Shown: positions 8,311 to 15,581 of the stretch, piece after piece | Layout: every line of letters begins with the position of its first letter | How positions within the stretch are numbered: the first letter of the stretch is position 1 | Notes under the pieces: model-generated | Database searches by the model: none | What the model saw: the letters and a program-made list of their open reading frames with translations, nothing else | Told to the model about the DNA's origin: nothing | Position numbers and translations under genes: made by a program | NCBI GenBank assembly: GCA_025927765.1 | Contig: JAICKU010000035.1 | Coordinates: 1-38,387, forward strand | Length of the DNA: 38,387 nucleotides | Source of the DNA: Burkholderiales bacterium | GTDB lineage: Bacteria; Pseudomonadota; Gammaproteobacteria; Burkholderiales; Casimicrobiaceae | Reading direction: 5' to 3'

Positions 8311-9555
8311 TCAGGCGGGATAGTCCAGCTTGCAGCCGGTCTCGCTGGCAGGCAGCGCGGCCTTGTCTCCCGGTACGATGCTCGCGACCTTGAAGAGATC
8401 CGGGTACTTTCCGTTCGTATTGATCTCGCCCGGGAATTCGCTCGACATGAGCTGGTGATCCTCCTTGCGGAAATACACCTTGTTCGGCTGAAGCTTGATC
8501 TCGGGCGGCAGCTCGAGGCCTTCGAGTCCGCGGGCCAGCTTGGTGGGCTCGATGCTCTTGGCATGCGCGGCACCGAGGGCGAGAGCGTGCAGGCCGGCGT
8601 AGCCGAACCACGTGCGCGCGCTCGGGTAGCTGCCGTCGGTGTACGTCTTGCGGTAGCTGTCCACCCACTCCTTCACGTGCGGCGTATTGGGCTGGTTCCA
8701 GTACCACTCGAGCGTCCACCAGCCGATGCGCGCCTCGGTGGGAAGTGCGTTCAGCACCTCGAGCTCGGAGAGGCCGCCGCCGATCGGCATCTTCTTCTGC
8801 AGGCCGAACTGCACCGCCTGCTTCATGCAGTTGACGAGGTCCTGGCCGTCCACCAGCAGGATCAGCACCTGCGGGTTGGTCGACTGCGCCTTGATCAGGT
8901 AGGACGAAAAATCGGTGGTGCCGAGCGGCGAGAGCGAATTGCCGAGTACCTGGCCGCCGAGGCCCTGCAGGATCTTCGCGTAGGCGGCCTGCAGCGTGTG
9001 GCCGTACGCGTAGTCGGGTGTGATGAAGTACCACTTGCCGCCGAACTTCTGGTACAGCGTGCCCGCGAGGCCGTTCGCGAGCATGTACGTCGTGGTGCAG
9101 ATGCGGAAGGTCGTCCAGTGGCACTCCTTGCCGGTCACCGGATCGGTATGACCACCGGTGACCATGTACGGCACGCCCTTCTGCGCCGCAACCTGGTTCA
9201 CCGACAGCGCCGTCGCCGAGGAGACGGCGCCCATGATCATCGAGCAGCCGTCCTTCTCGATCAGCTTGTGCGCCTTCTGGGCGGCGAGGCCCGCGTTCGC
9301 GTTGTCGTCCTCGATCAGGAGCTCGACCTTGCGGCCGAGGATCCCGCCCTTTGCGTTGATTTCCGCGAGTGCGAGCTTGGCCCCGCGAACTTCGCTTTCG
9401 CCCTCGGCTGCGTACGTACCGGTCAGCGGGTCGTGCATGCCGACCTTGATCGGCGATTCGCCCTGGCCGTAGGACAGGAACGGCGTGGCGGCGAACGGCG
9501 CGGCGCCGAGCGCAAGACCGGCCTTGAGCGCTTTTCTGCGCGTGAAACCTTCCAT
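8311..9555 (-). CDS. Periplasmic substrate-binding protein of the LivHMGF-type transporter
   Basis: A 414-residue type I periplasmic binding protein. The N-terminus MEGFTRRKALKAGLALG is a twin-arginine signal, followed by IKVGMHDPLTGTYAAEGESEVRGAKLALAEIN, the usual opening of the Peripla_BP_6 fold. The start at 9555 is supported by GGAGGG five bases upstream; an ATG nine codons earlier has no ribosome site. It heads the operon and feeds LivH/LivM. The sequence resembles amide/urea- or aromatic-binding family members more than classical LivJ, but the ligand cannot be decided from motifs. Distance from the sulfonate genes and lack of a TauR-type operator argue against an assured sulfonate role. 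Confidence 0.88.
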   Translation of the reverse strand: MEGFTRRKALKAGLALGAAPFAATPFLSYGQGESPIKVGMHDPLTGTYAAEGESEVRGAKLALAEINAKGGILGRKVELLIEDDNANAGLAAQKAHKLIEKDGCSMIMGAVSSATALSVNQVAAQKGVPYMVTGGHTDPVTGKECHWTTFRICTTTYMLANGLAGTLYQKFGGKWYFITPDYAYGHTLQAAYAKILQGLGGQVLGNSLSPLGTTDFSSYLIKAQSTNPQVLILLVDGQDLVNCMKQAVQFGLQKKMPIGGGLSELEVLNALPTEARIGWWTLEWYWNQPNTPHVKEWVDSYRKTYTDGSYPSARTWFGYAGLHALALGAAHAKSIEPTKLARGLEGLELPPEIKLQPNKVYFRKEDHQLMSSEFPGEINTNGKYPDLFKVASIVPGDKAALPASETGCKLDYPA

Positions 9556-9629
9556 GGGAACCCTCCTATGTTGGTAATTCACCCTGAGCGGCCCCGGTCC
9601 TTGTCGCCGGCCGAAGCTCTTGTTCGGCG

Positions 9630-9659
9630 ATTGTATCGTACTGCGAGATATTTTGTGAA
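9630..9659 (-). promoter_or_regulatory. sigma70 promoter of the liv-type operon
   Basis: On the minus strand -35 TTCACA (9659-9654) and -10 TACAAT (9635-9630) are separated by 18 bp, 75 bp upstream of the binding-protein ATG. Five of six bases match in each hexamer. The rest of 9660-9885 holds only a small GTGCA-TCG-TGCAC hairpin and no visible gene. Confidence 0.6.
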
Positions 9660-9885
9660 CGAACGGACCGACGGGTCAGCGGGCCGACCGGAATGCGCTC
9701 CTTCGCGCCCGCGGCGGTTCGTCGCGCCGCGCACCTGTTTCATCCTGTGCAGAAGGCTTCGGTCGCAAGGCAGTTGGCAGCGCCAGAACGCGAGTGCATC
9801 GTGCACCACGCGTCGTCGCGCGAAGGCGCCGCGGCGCAAGGAGTTCGCTGCCGGGCGAACCCCGGCGCTCGCGATGGAGAACGCC

Positions 9886-10215
9886 ATGAGCCCAAGCCCG
9901 ATGGTTCCCACGTTGTTCGCTGCCGCGCCCCTGGCGCTGGCCCTGCTCGCTTCTCCGGCTTCGTTCGCGGCCACCGCCGACGCCGGCATTTCCGCCGCAC
10001 GCGATGCGCGCGACGTTTCGCCCCCGGTGATGGTGGCCGCCGCGCCCATGCGAACTGACGCGTTGCCGGCGCCCGTTTTGGCCGAGCCGTACCCGGCCTA
10101 CCAGCGCGGCGTACGGCAGGCCGCGGACGAAGGCAATGAAGCGTTGCGCCGCTACGTCTGGCGCACGCGCATGATCTACGACTTCTACTACTACGACTTC
10201 GCGAATCGCCGATAG
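9886..10215 (+). CDS. Small secreted protein of unknown function
   Basis: A 109-residue predicted exported protein that I do not recognise. MSPSPMVPTLFAAAPLALALLASPASFAA is a signal peptide with likely cleavage after SFA-A. The mature part is short, Ala/Pro-rich and low in complexity, then ends in a distinctive charged and tyrosine-rich block, ALRRYVWRTRMIYDFYYYDF. The start at 9886 was preferred because GGAGA lies at 9877-9881; an in-frame ATG at 9874 would add four residues but has no ribosome site. It stands alone between divergent and convergent neighbours, so context gives no function. Confidence 0.6.
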   Translation: MSPSPMVPTLFAAAPLALALLASPASFAATADAGISAARDARDVSPPVMVAAAPMRTDALPAPVLAEPYPAYQRGVRQAADEGNEALRRYVWRTRMIYDFYYYDFANRR

Positions 10216-10362
10216 CCCGCGCTTCGCGCGTCCCGCACTGCGAGCGCGAACGCCGGCGAGGCCGACGACGCGTTCGTCGCGCTCCACGCCATCGACGAGC
10301 ACGCACCGCACATCCTGTTCCTCGACATCCGCATGCGCGGCGTGTCGGGCCTCGAGGTGGGA
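10216..10362 (+). pseudogene. Remnant of a response-regulator receiver domain
   Basis: In the frame after the small secreted gene, with no start codon, the translation contains GEADDAFVALHAIDEHAPHI followed by LFLDIRMRGVSGLEV. This is the middle of a CheY-like receiver domain, with the phospho-acceptor Asp in FLDIRM, of the kind joined to LytTR outputs. Both the beginning of the domain and everything after the GLEV helix are missing, and the reading then continues into sequence antisense to the sdhA-like gene. It is therefore a gene fragment left by deletion. Confidence 0.65.
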
Positions 10363-10395
10363 CGGAGCGAACGGCGGCGCGTGCCCGTCTGGCGC

Positions 10396-12120
10396 CTAGT
10401 CCGAAATCAGCGATTCGCCCGGACGTACCCGTGTGAATTGCACCGGCACCGCTTCGATGCCGAGCGTGCCATCGGGACGTGCGCGAACGCGTGTGTACGC
10501 CGAATGGTCGAGGTCGCCGGGGTCCGGAAAATCGGCGCGGTAATGCGCGCCGCGCGAATTCTCGCGCGCAGTTGCCGCCCGCACGATCACCCGCGACACC
10601 GCGACCAGGTTGGTGAGATTGAGCCAGTCGTGCCACGTCATGTTGAACCGGCGGTCACGCGCCGCGGCAGGGAGACGATAGCGGTCGAGCGCACCCGCGA
10701 GGTCCGTCAACGCGCGGTCGGCGCGCGCGAGGCCTTCCGTGTCGCGGATGATGCCGGCGTCGTCCCACATCACGTCGTGCAAACGGCGGCGGATCGCTTC
10801 GAGCTCGCTCGTGCCATGGGACGCGTCGAACGGCCGCAGCGCACGACCGAGGCTCGCGAGGATCGCGTCCTCGTCGGGATCGCGCAGCGCGGCGCGGCGC
10901 GCCTTCGCCATCGTTTCGCCGGCAATGCCGCCGAATACGGTCGAGTTCGCGACGCCATTGCCGCCGAGGCGATTCGCGCCGTGCACGCCGCCCGAATCCT
11001 CGCCGGCGACGTACACGCCCTCGCGCTCGGTCGTGCAGTCGGGCGCGAATTCGACGCCGCCCATCATGTAGTGCGCCGTCGGCACGACCTCGACACGTCC
11101 GGCCGCAAGGTCGAAGCCGCAATCGGCGCAGCGCTCGACCATGCCCTTGAACTGGCGCCGCACGATGTCGGGCCCGAGGTGCGACATCGCGATGTACACG
11201 CCGCCGTTCGGCGTGGTGCGGCCTTCGCGCATCTCGGTGTAGATCGCACGCGACACGATGTCGCGCGTGGCGCGTTCGGCGCGCGCGTCGTAGCGATGCA
11301 TGAAGCGCTCGCCTGTCCCGTCGAGCAGATACCCGCCCGCGCCGCGCAAGCCCTCCTCGAGCACGGTGCCGGTCATGCGCGTGTCGACGCCCGCAAGGAG
11401 CCCCGTCGGATGGAACTGCACCATCTCCATGTCGCGCAGCGGCAGGCCGAAGCGCAGCGCCATCGCGAGACCGTCGCAGCTCTTGTCGCCCGACGGCGTG
11501 TGGAAGCGGTACATCGTGGGGCCGCCGCCGGTGGCGAGCAGCACGGCCTTCGCCTGCACGAACAGCGGCTCGCCGGAGCGGATGTCGACCATCAGCACGC
11601 CGGCGAGCGCGCCGTCGCGCGCGGGAATGAAATCGAGCGCGCGGTACTCCTCGAGGCGGCGAATGCCGCGCGCCCACACCTGCTCGGCAAGCCGGCTCAC
11701 AATCTCGATGCCGGTGAGGTCACCCTTGTGCACGGTTCGGTCGAACGTCTGGCCGGCGAACGCCTTCTGGTGAATCGTGCCGTCTGGATTGCGATCGAAG
11801 AAGCACCCGAGTTCGTTCTCGAGCTCGTGGATGCGCTCGACCGCGCCGTTGACGAGCGTCCACGCGAGGTCCTGGTTCGGCAGCCACTTGCCGCCCTCGA
11901 TCGTGTCCATGAAGTGGCGCTCGACCGAATCGCCAGCTGCGAGCGCGACGTTGTAGCCGCCCTGCACCATGCGCGTACAGCCACATTTGCCGAGCAAACC
12001 CTTGACCGCGATCGTGATGTCGAGCGCCGGGTCGGCCTGATGCGCGTGCAGCGCGGCGAAGAGGCCCGCGCCGCCCGCGCCGAGGATCAGCACGTCGGTG
12101 CGTAACCGGCGAATGTCCAT
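10396..12120 (-). CDS. Succinate dehydrogenase/fumarate reductase flavoprotein subunit
   Basis: A 574-residue SdhA/FrdA-family flavoprotein. FAD-binding TDVLILGAGGAGLFAALHA is at residues 8-26, the FAD-linking region reads CTRMVQGGYN, and the dicarboxylate site is visible in MEMVQFHPTGL, RFMHRYDARAERATRDIVSRAI and HYMMGGVEF, with GEDSGGVHGANRLGGNG near residue 385. It oxidises succinate to fumarate or the reverse, handing electrons to the iron-sulfur subunit encoded 2.5 kb upstream. It is the last gene of the operon, behind the two fumarase subunits. Note GCTRM where SdhA has the histidyl-FAD segment SHT: the usual His is not evident, so FAD may be bound non-covalently. The direction of the reaction in vivo is not decided. 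Confidence 0.85.
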   Translation of the reverse strand: MDIRRLRTDVLILGAGGAGLFAALHAHQADPALDITIAVKGLLGKCGCTRMVQGGYNVALAAGDSVERHFMDTIEGGKWLPNQDLAWTLVNGAVERIHELENELGCFFDRNPDGTIHQKAFAGQTFDRTVHKGDLTGIEIVSRLAEQVWARGIRRLEEYRALDFIPARDGALAGVLMVDIRSGEPLFVQAKAVLLATGGGPTMYRFHTPSGDKSCDGLAMALRFGLPLRDMEMVQFHPTGLLAGVDTRMTGTVLEEGLRGAGGYLLDGTGERFMHRYDARAERATRDIVSRAIYTEMREGRTTPNGGVYIAMSHLGPDIVRRQFKGMVERCADCGFDLAAGRVEVVPTAHYMMGGVEFAPDCTTEREGVYVAGEDSGGVHGANRLGGNGVANSTVFGGIAGETMAKARRAALRDPDEDAILASLGRALRPFDASHGTSELEAIRRRLHDVMWDDAGIIRDTEGLARADRALTDLAGALDRYRLPAAARDRRFNMTWHDWLNLTNLVAVSRVIVRAATARENSRGAHYRADFPDPGDLDHSAYTRVRARPDGTLGIEAVPVQFTRVRPGESLISD

Positions 12121-12139
12121 GCGAAGGACGCGCCCGGGG

Positions 12140-12751
12140 TCAGCGCGCGACGTTCAGCGCCGCGAGCGCCGCAGCACGCCGATCGCGCGCGGCCTCGTTC
12201 ACGCTGTCGTAGAGGCTTTGGCCGTGGCTGTCCATCGCGACGAGCAGCGGGCCGAAATCGCGGATGCGGAACTGCCAGAGACTCTCGGGGTTGAGGTCGT
12301 CGAGGTCGACGTCCTCGATCGCTTCGATCCAGGTCGTCTCGAGCGCCGCCGTTCCGCCGACGATCGCAAGGTACACGCCGCCGTACTTGCGGAACGCGTC
12401 GAGCGAGCCCCGTGCCATGCCGCCCTTGCCGACGACGATGCGCACGCCGCAATCACGCAGCAGCGGCTCGGTGAAGCGCTCCATGCGCATCGACGTGGTC
12501 GTGCCGATGCACACCGACGCGTAGCCGGCCGGATGCTCGTCCGAGACGGCCACTTTCTTGACATTGGGCGCCGTGTGGATCACCGCATGGCCGCGAAGGT
12601 CGAGGCGCGTTGCGCGACCGCGATCGAACATGGCGATCTGCGTGGCGTCGCGAATGCCGAAGAGGCGGTGCTGCAGCGTGACGGTGTCGTTGACGCGCAG
12701 TGCGCGCACGGCGTCTTCGGTGACGGGGAGCGTGAGTTCGTAGTGGGCCAT
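12140..12751 (-). CDS. Class I fumarate hydratase (tartrate-dehydratase-type) beta subunit
   Basis: A 203-residue small subunit of a two-component [4Fe-4S] hydro-lyase. It has LPVTEDAVRALRVNDTVTLQHRLFGIRDA, DLRGHAVIHTAPNV, the substrate-binding GTTTSMRME and VGKGGMARGSLDAFRKYGGVYLAIVGGTAAL, which define the Fumerase_C family. Together with the alpha subunit it would interconvert fumarate and malate (or act on tartrate). Start at 12751, immediately after a possible small ORF. The stop is 19 bp before the flavoprotein gene, which places hydration and dehydrogenation of the same C4 acid in one transcript. Confidence 0.87.
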   Translation of the reverse strand: MAHYELTLPVTEDAVRALRVNDTVTLQHRLFGIRDATQIAMFDRGRATRLDLRGHAVIHTAPNVKKVAVSDEHPAGYASVCIGTTTSMRMERFTEPLLRDCGVRIVVGKGGMARGSLDAFRKYGGVYLAIVGGTAALETTWIEAIEDVDLDDLNPESLWQFRIRDFGPLLVAMDSHGQSLYDSVNEAARDRRAAALAALNVAR

Positions 12752-12753
12752 GA

Positions 12754-12870
12754 TCAGTTGGAGTGCGAGCGGGCGAGCGTGGTGCGATGGCGATCGATCG
12801 AGTAGCCCCAGGGAATGAACAGCCAGCCCAGGAGACCCGTGATCGCGAGCGACGGCATGGACGAGCACAT
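12754..12870 (-). CDS. Possible small membrane peptide between fumarase subunits
   Basis: A 38-codon frame (34 from a second ATG at 12858) ends 2 bp before the fumarase beta start. It encodes PSLAITGLLGWLFIPWGYSI, a single hydrophobic segment, then a basic tail DRHRTTLARSHSN. No ribosome site is evident and I do not recognise it. The codon phase and position in a 252-bp gap inside an otherwise tight operon are the only support, so it may equally be decayed sequence. The remainder of the gap holds a short GCTCCT/AGGAGC hairpin at 12943-12960. Confidence 0.25.
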   Translation of the reverse strand: MCSSMPSLAITGLLGWLFIPWGYSIDRHRTTLARSHSN

Positions 12871-13003
12871 GGGTGTCGAGACCGAGCATTGGTCTACCGG
12901 GACGGTTCCTCGATGCGCACCGGCTTGCGACCCTTCTTGTGCGCTCCTTACCTGAGGAGCATAGGAAGGAACGATTCGAAACACGGTGGGCGATTCGTTT
13001 GCG

Positions 13004-13885
13004 TCAGTACCCGTACTCGACGCCGGCTTCGGTGAACACCGCGCTCGCGCGCCGCGCCGAATGGCATTGCATGTTGACGGCGACGGGATTCATCGTGATG
13101 TGCGTCGCCGCGAGCTCGACGTGCACGGCGAATGCGGTGGCGTCGCCGCCGAGCCCCTGGGGCCCGACACCGAGCAGGTTCACGGCCTTCGAGAGCCCGG
13201 CTTCGAGTGCCGCGCCCTGCGCGTCGGCGCAGTGCGTGCCGAGCGGCCGCGTGGCCGCGCGCTTCGCGAGATGCACGCAAAGATCCGAAGTGCCGCCGAC
13301 GCCGACGCCGACGATCGTCGGCGGGCAGGTCTTGCCGCCCGCGTCGAGCACGCAATCGACGACGAAGCGCTTGATGGCATCGATGCCCTCCGCGGGAATC
13401 GCCATCCGCAGCCAGGAATTGTTCTCGGAGCCGGAGCCCTTCGGAATCATCTCGATGCGCAGGCCGTCGAACGTGTCGCTGAAGTCGATGTGAATCACCG
13501 GCATGCCTTCGCCGCACGACGTATGTTCGTTCACGCGCGTCAGCGGGTGCACCACCGACGAGCGCAACGGATGCTCGCGCGTCGCGCGTTCGCAGCCGCG
13601 GCGGATCGCCGCTTTCAACGCCACGCCGTCGACGACTACGTTGCGGCCGATCGTCACGTTGTAGATCGGAAGGCCGGTGTCCTGGCACAGCAGGTTGTCG
13701 GTCGCCTCGGCGACCGCGATGTTCTTCACCATGACCCCCAGCACCGATTGCGCGGTGCTGTCGGATTCGCGGGCGACGAGCGTGTCGAAGCCCCGCTTGA
13801 TGTCCGGCGGCAGCTTCTTGAGCGCGCGGATGTACAGCTCCTTCGCCGCGTCCTCGACGCGTTTCGGATCGATGCGTAAGGTCAT
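13004..13885 (-). CDS. Class I fumarate hydratase (tartrate-dehydratase-type) alpha subunit
   Basis: A 293-residue catalytic subunit of the Fumerase family. The cluster-ligating cysteines are visible in LLCQDTGLPIYNV (about residue 67), GSENNS nearby, and GGKTCPPTIVGVGVGGTSDLC (about residues 185-205). GSGSENNSWLRM and GPQGLGGDATAFAVHVE are further family blocks. The start at 13885 is preceded by GGAAGGAG. Class I enzymes with separate alpha and beta chains act on fumarate, tartrate or mesaconate; the adjacent succinate dehydrogenase-like genes favour fumarate. The iron-sulfur cluster makes such enzymes oxygen-sensitive. Confidence 0.88.
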   Translation of the reverse strand: MTLRIDPKRVEDAAKELYIRALKKLPPDIKRGFDTLVARESDSTAQSVLGVMVKNIAVAEATDNLLCQDTGLPIYNVTIGRNVVVDGVALKAAIRRGCERATREHPLRSSVVHPLTRVNEHTSCGEGMPVIHIDFSDTFDGLRIEMIPKGSGSENNSWLRMAIPAEGIDAIKRFVVDCVLDAGGKTCPPTIVGVGVGGTSDLCVHLAKRAATRPLGTHCADAQGAALEAGLSKAVNLLGVGPQGLGGDATAFAVHVELAATHITMNPVAVNMQCHSARRASAVFTEAGVEYGY

Positions 13886-13906
13886 GGCGTGGACTCCTTC
13901 CGCGAG

Positions 13907-14284
13907 TCAGACGTTCAATGCAAACAAAAGCGCGCACGCGACGGCGACGGCGGCGACGATGGCGATCGCCGTCTTCTGGCCCTCGGCCCGCCAGCCCACG
14001 AACTCGGCGAAGAGCAGCCGCACTCCGCCGGCGAGGTGCACGGCAAGCGCCAGCACGAGCAGCGTCTCTGCGAATTTGACCGCGGGCTGCGACGTCCATT
14101 CGAAGAAGCGGTCGAGTGCGCCAGGCGCGCGCAGCGCGCGGGACAGGACGAAGAAATGCACCGGCAGAAAGAGCGCGAGCACGATGCCCGACACGCGATG
14201 CGCGAGGAACGCCCAGTAGCCGGCGTGATTTCGCGAACGCAGGTCGTTGCCGTGCATGGCCGTGGTCGCGGGATAGGTTGCCAT
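13907..14284 (-). CDS. Succinate dehydrogenase/fumarate reductase cytochrome b membrane subunit (SdhC-like)
   Basis: A 125-residue inner-membrane anchor with three hydrophobic spans. GYWAFLAHRVSGIVLALFLPVHFFVL has the conserved His-Arg-x-Ser-Gly of SdhC, and LLVLALAVHLAGGVRLLFAEF carries the second heme-ligand-type His followed by GGVR. The last span is TAIAIVAAVAVACALLFAL. It would hold heme b and the quinone site with the neighbouring anchor. One base separates the preceding stop from this ATG. An upstream extension in the same frame is antisense-like and was not used. Confidence 0.82.
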   Translation of the reverse strand: MATYPATTAMHGNDLRSRNHAGYWAFLAHRVSGIVLALFLPVHFFVLSRALRAPGALDRFFEWTSQPAVKFAETLLVLALAVHLAGGVRLLFAEFVGWRAEGQKTAIAIVAAVAVACALLFALNV

Positions 14285-14285
14285 G

Positions 14286-14663
14286 TCAGGAGACGAGCGA
14301 GGCGATCGCGTAGAGGCCGCCGGCGAGAAGGCCGACCGCGATCGCGGCGAGCAGGATGTCGGCAAGCAGCCCGCGAAAGCCCAGCCATTCGTCGAAGATG
14401 GCGCGAAGTCCGAGCGGCGCATGGATCGCGACGGCGACGACGAAGAGCGTATAGAACGCGGGCCAGAAGACGCTGCCCTGCACGCGCGCGACGATCGCGT
14501 CCGCGCGCAGGCCATGGCGCACCGCGTAGACGATCGTCGCGAGATGAACGACGACACAGAGCGCGAGTACCGCGGCCGATGCGCGCTGCAGCACGAAACG
14601 CCAGGCCGCAGCACGCGCGCCACGCACCGGTGCCGCGACCGCGAGCGCGGGACTGCCGCGCAT
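14286..14663 (-). CDS. Succinate dehydrogenase/fumarate reductase second membrane anchor
   Basis: A 125-residue membrane subunit whose layout mirrors its neighbour: RFVLQRASAAVLALCVVVHLATI, then FWPAFYTLFVVAVAIHAPLGLRAIFDEWLG, then ADILLAAIAVGLLAGGLYAIASLV. The two His in membrane spans are candidate heme ligands. Its ATG overlaps the stop of the iron-sulfur subunit (ATGA), so the two are translationally coupled. Two similar-sized, similarly patterned anchors suggest a four-subunit enzyme rather than a single fused cytochrome. Confidence 0.8.
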   Translation of the reverse strand: MRGSPALAVAAPVRGARAAAWRFVLQRASAAVLALCVVVHLATIVYAVRHGLRADAIVARVQGSVFWPAFYTLFVVAVAIHAPLGLRAIFDEWLGFRGLLADILLAAIAVGLLAGGLYAIASLVS

Positions 14664-15394
14664 CACAGTTCGCCCTTCAGCGCGGAGCGCGCCACGATGC
14701 GCTTGAGCGATGCGATAGACCCCGTGGGCGACAGGTGCTTCGGGCAGCGCTTCGTGCACGACTGGTGCGTGTGGCACGACTCGCAGCCGCCGTCGCGCGC
14801 GATCGCACGCACGCGCGCGATGCCTGCGCCGTCGCGGACGTCGTTGACGAGCGTGAATGCGCGATTGAGCGCGGCCGGCCCGAGATAGTCGGGCTTCCAG
14901 CCCACGACGTCGCACGATGCGTAGCAGACCGCGCAGCCGATGCATTCGATCGTCGCGTCGATGGCGCGGCGCGCAGGCGATTGCGGCTCGACGCGCGCGA
15001 AATCGTCGTGCCGCGTCGCCGTGGGCACAAACTGTCCGCGCGCCGCCGCCCATTTGTCGAAGAACGGCGCCATGTCGACGACGAGGTCGCGCACGATCGG
15101 CAGGTGCGACAGCGGGGCGATCTCGAGGCCACTGCGGTTGGCGACGGCGTCGACGTGCGTGCGGCAGGTCCAGCGCGCCTTGCCGTTCACCGTCATCGCG
15201 CAGGACCCGCACATGCCGACGCGGCACGCGTAGCGGTACGCGAGCGAGGGATCGATGTGCCTCTGCACGTGCGTCACGACGTCGAGCACGGTTTGCGACG
15301 CGCGGCGCGGGACGTCGTAGCGCTCGAATCCGCCATCGGCGCCGCCGCGCCAGATGCGCACGGGGAACGTCGAAGAGGCCGGCGACGAAGGCAT
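14663..15394 (-). CDS. Succinate dehydrogenase/fumarate reductase iron-sulfur subunit
   Basis: A 243-residue SdhB/FrdB protein that carries electrons between flavin and quinone. The plant-type [2Fe-2S] site is CRVGMCGSC with a further Cys at TCRTH. The bacterial-ferredoxin half has CIGCAVCYASCD and CESCHTHQSCTKRCPKHLSP for the [4Fe-4S] and [3Fe-4S] centres. It is first in the operon, 48 bp from a predicted promoter, and its stop overlaps the next ATG. All cluster cysteines expected in the family appear to be present. Confidence 0.88.
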   Translation of the reverse strand: MPSSPASSTFPVRIWRGGADGGFERYDVPRRASQTVLDVVTHVQRHIDPSLAYRYACRVGMCGSCAMTVNGKARWTCRTHVDAVANRSGLEIAPLSHLPIVRDLVVDMAPFFDKWAAARGQFVPTATRHDDFARVEPQSPARRAIDATIECIGCAVCYASCDVVGWKPDYLGPAALNRAFTLVNDVRDGAGIARVRAIARDGGCESCHTHQSCTKRCPKHLSPTGSIASLKRIVARSALKGEL

Positions 15395-15441
15395 GGGGCA
15401 GGGGGACGCGGCGGGACGGGCGACGCCGCGAAGGCCATCAA

Positions 15442-15470
15442 ATCATATAGATGACCTGCTCAAAAAGCAA
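15442..15470 (-). promoter_or_regulatory. Predicted sigma70 promoter of the sdh-fum operon
   Basis: On the minus strand -35 TTGCTT (15470-15465), 17-bp spacer and -10 TATGAT (15447-15442), 48 bp upstream of the iron-sulfur subunit ATG. The -10 matches 5 of 6 and the -35 only 3 of 6. It lies in an AT-rich patch just after the palindromic repeat, which suggests that the operon is transcribed separately from sauT. Confidence 0.45.
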
Positions 15471-15480
15471 TCAACACGGG

Positions 15481-15581
15481 AAGTAGGGTCAGGCTCCATT
15501 TTTCGACCCACTTCGGGGTCAGTCGGCCACGCCTCCGACTTGTCGCTCTGACCCCGATGTGGCTCGAGTCTGACCCTACTT
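15481..15581. repeat. REP-like nested palindrome at the 3' end of sauT
   Basis: Outer arms AAGTAGGGTCAG (15481-15492) and CTGACCCTACTT (15570-15581) are perfectly complementary. Inside are TCGGGGTCAG (15513-15522) with CTGACCCCGA (15548-15557), and a small AGTCGG/CCGACT hairpin at the centre. The sauT stop codon TAG lies in the outer arm. The TCGGGGTCAG core is shared with the palindrome in sauS. This motif style is typical of REP elements moved by RAYT transposases; no transposase is in the window. Confidence 0.65.

Noticed and set aside
8311-9582. Longer start (nine more residues) for the liv-type binding protein
   Set aside because: The shorter form starts directly at the twin-arginine signal and has GGAGGG at ideal distance.
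12943-12960. Hairpin GCTCCT/AGGAGC between fumarase subunits as a terminator
   Set aside because: Only six base pairs and no T-tract, inside an operon that must be read through.
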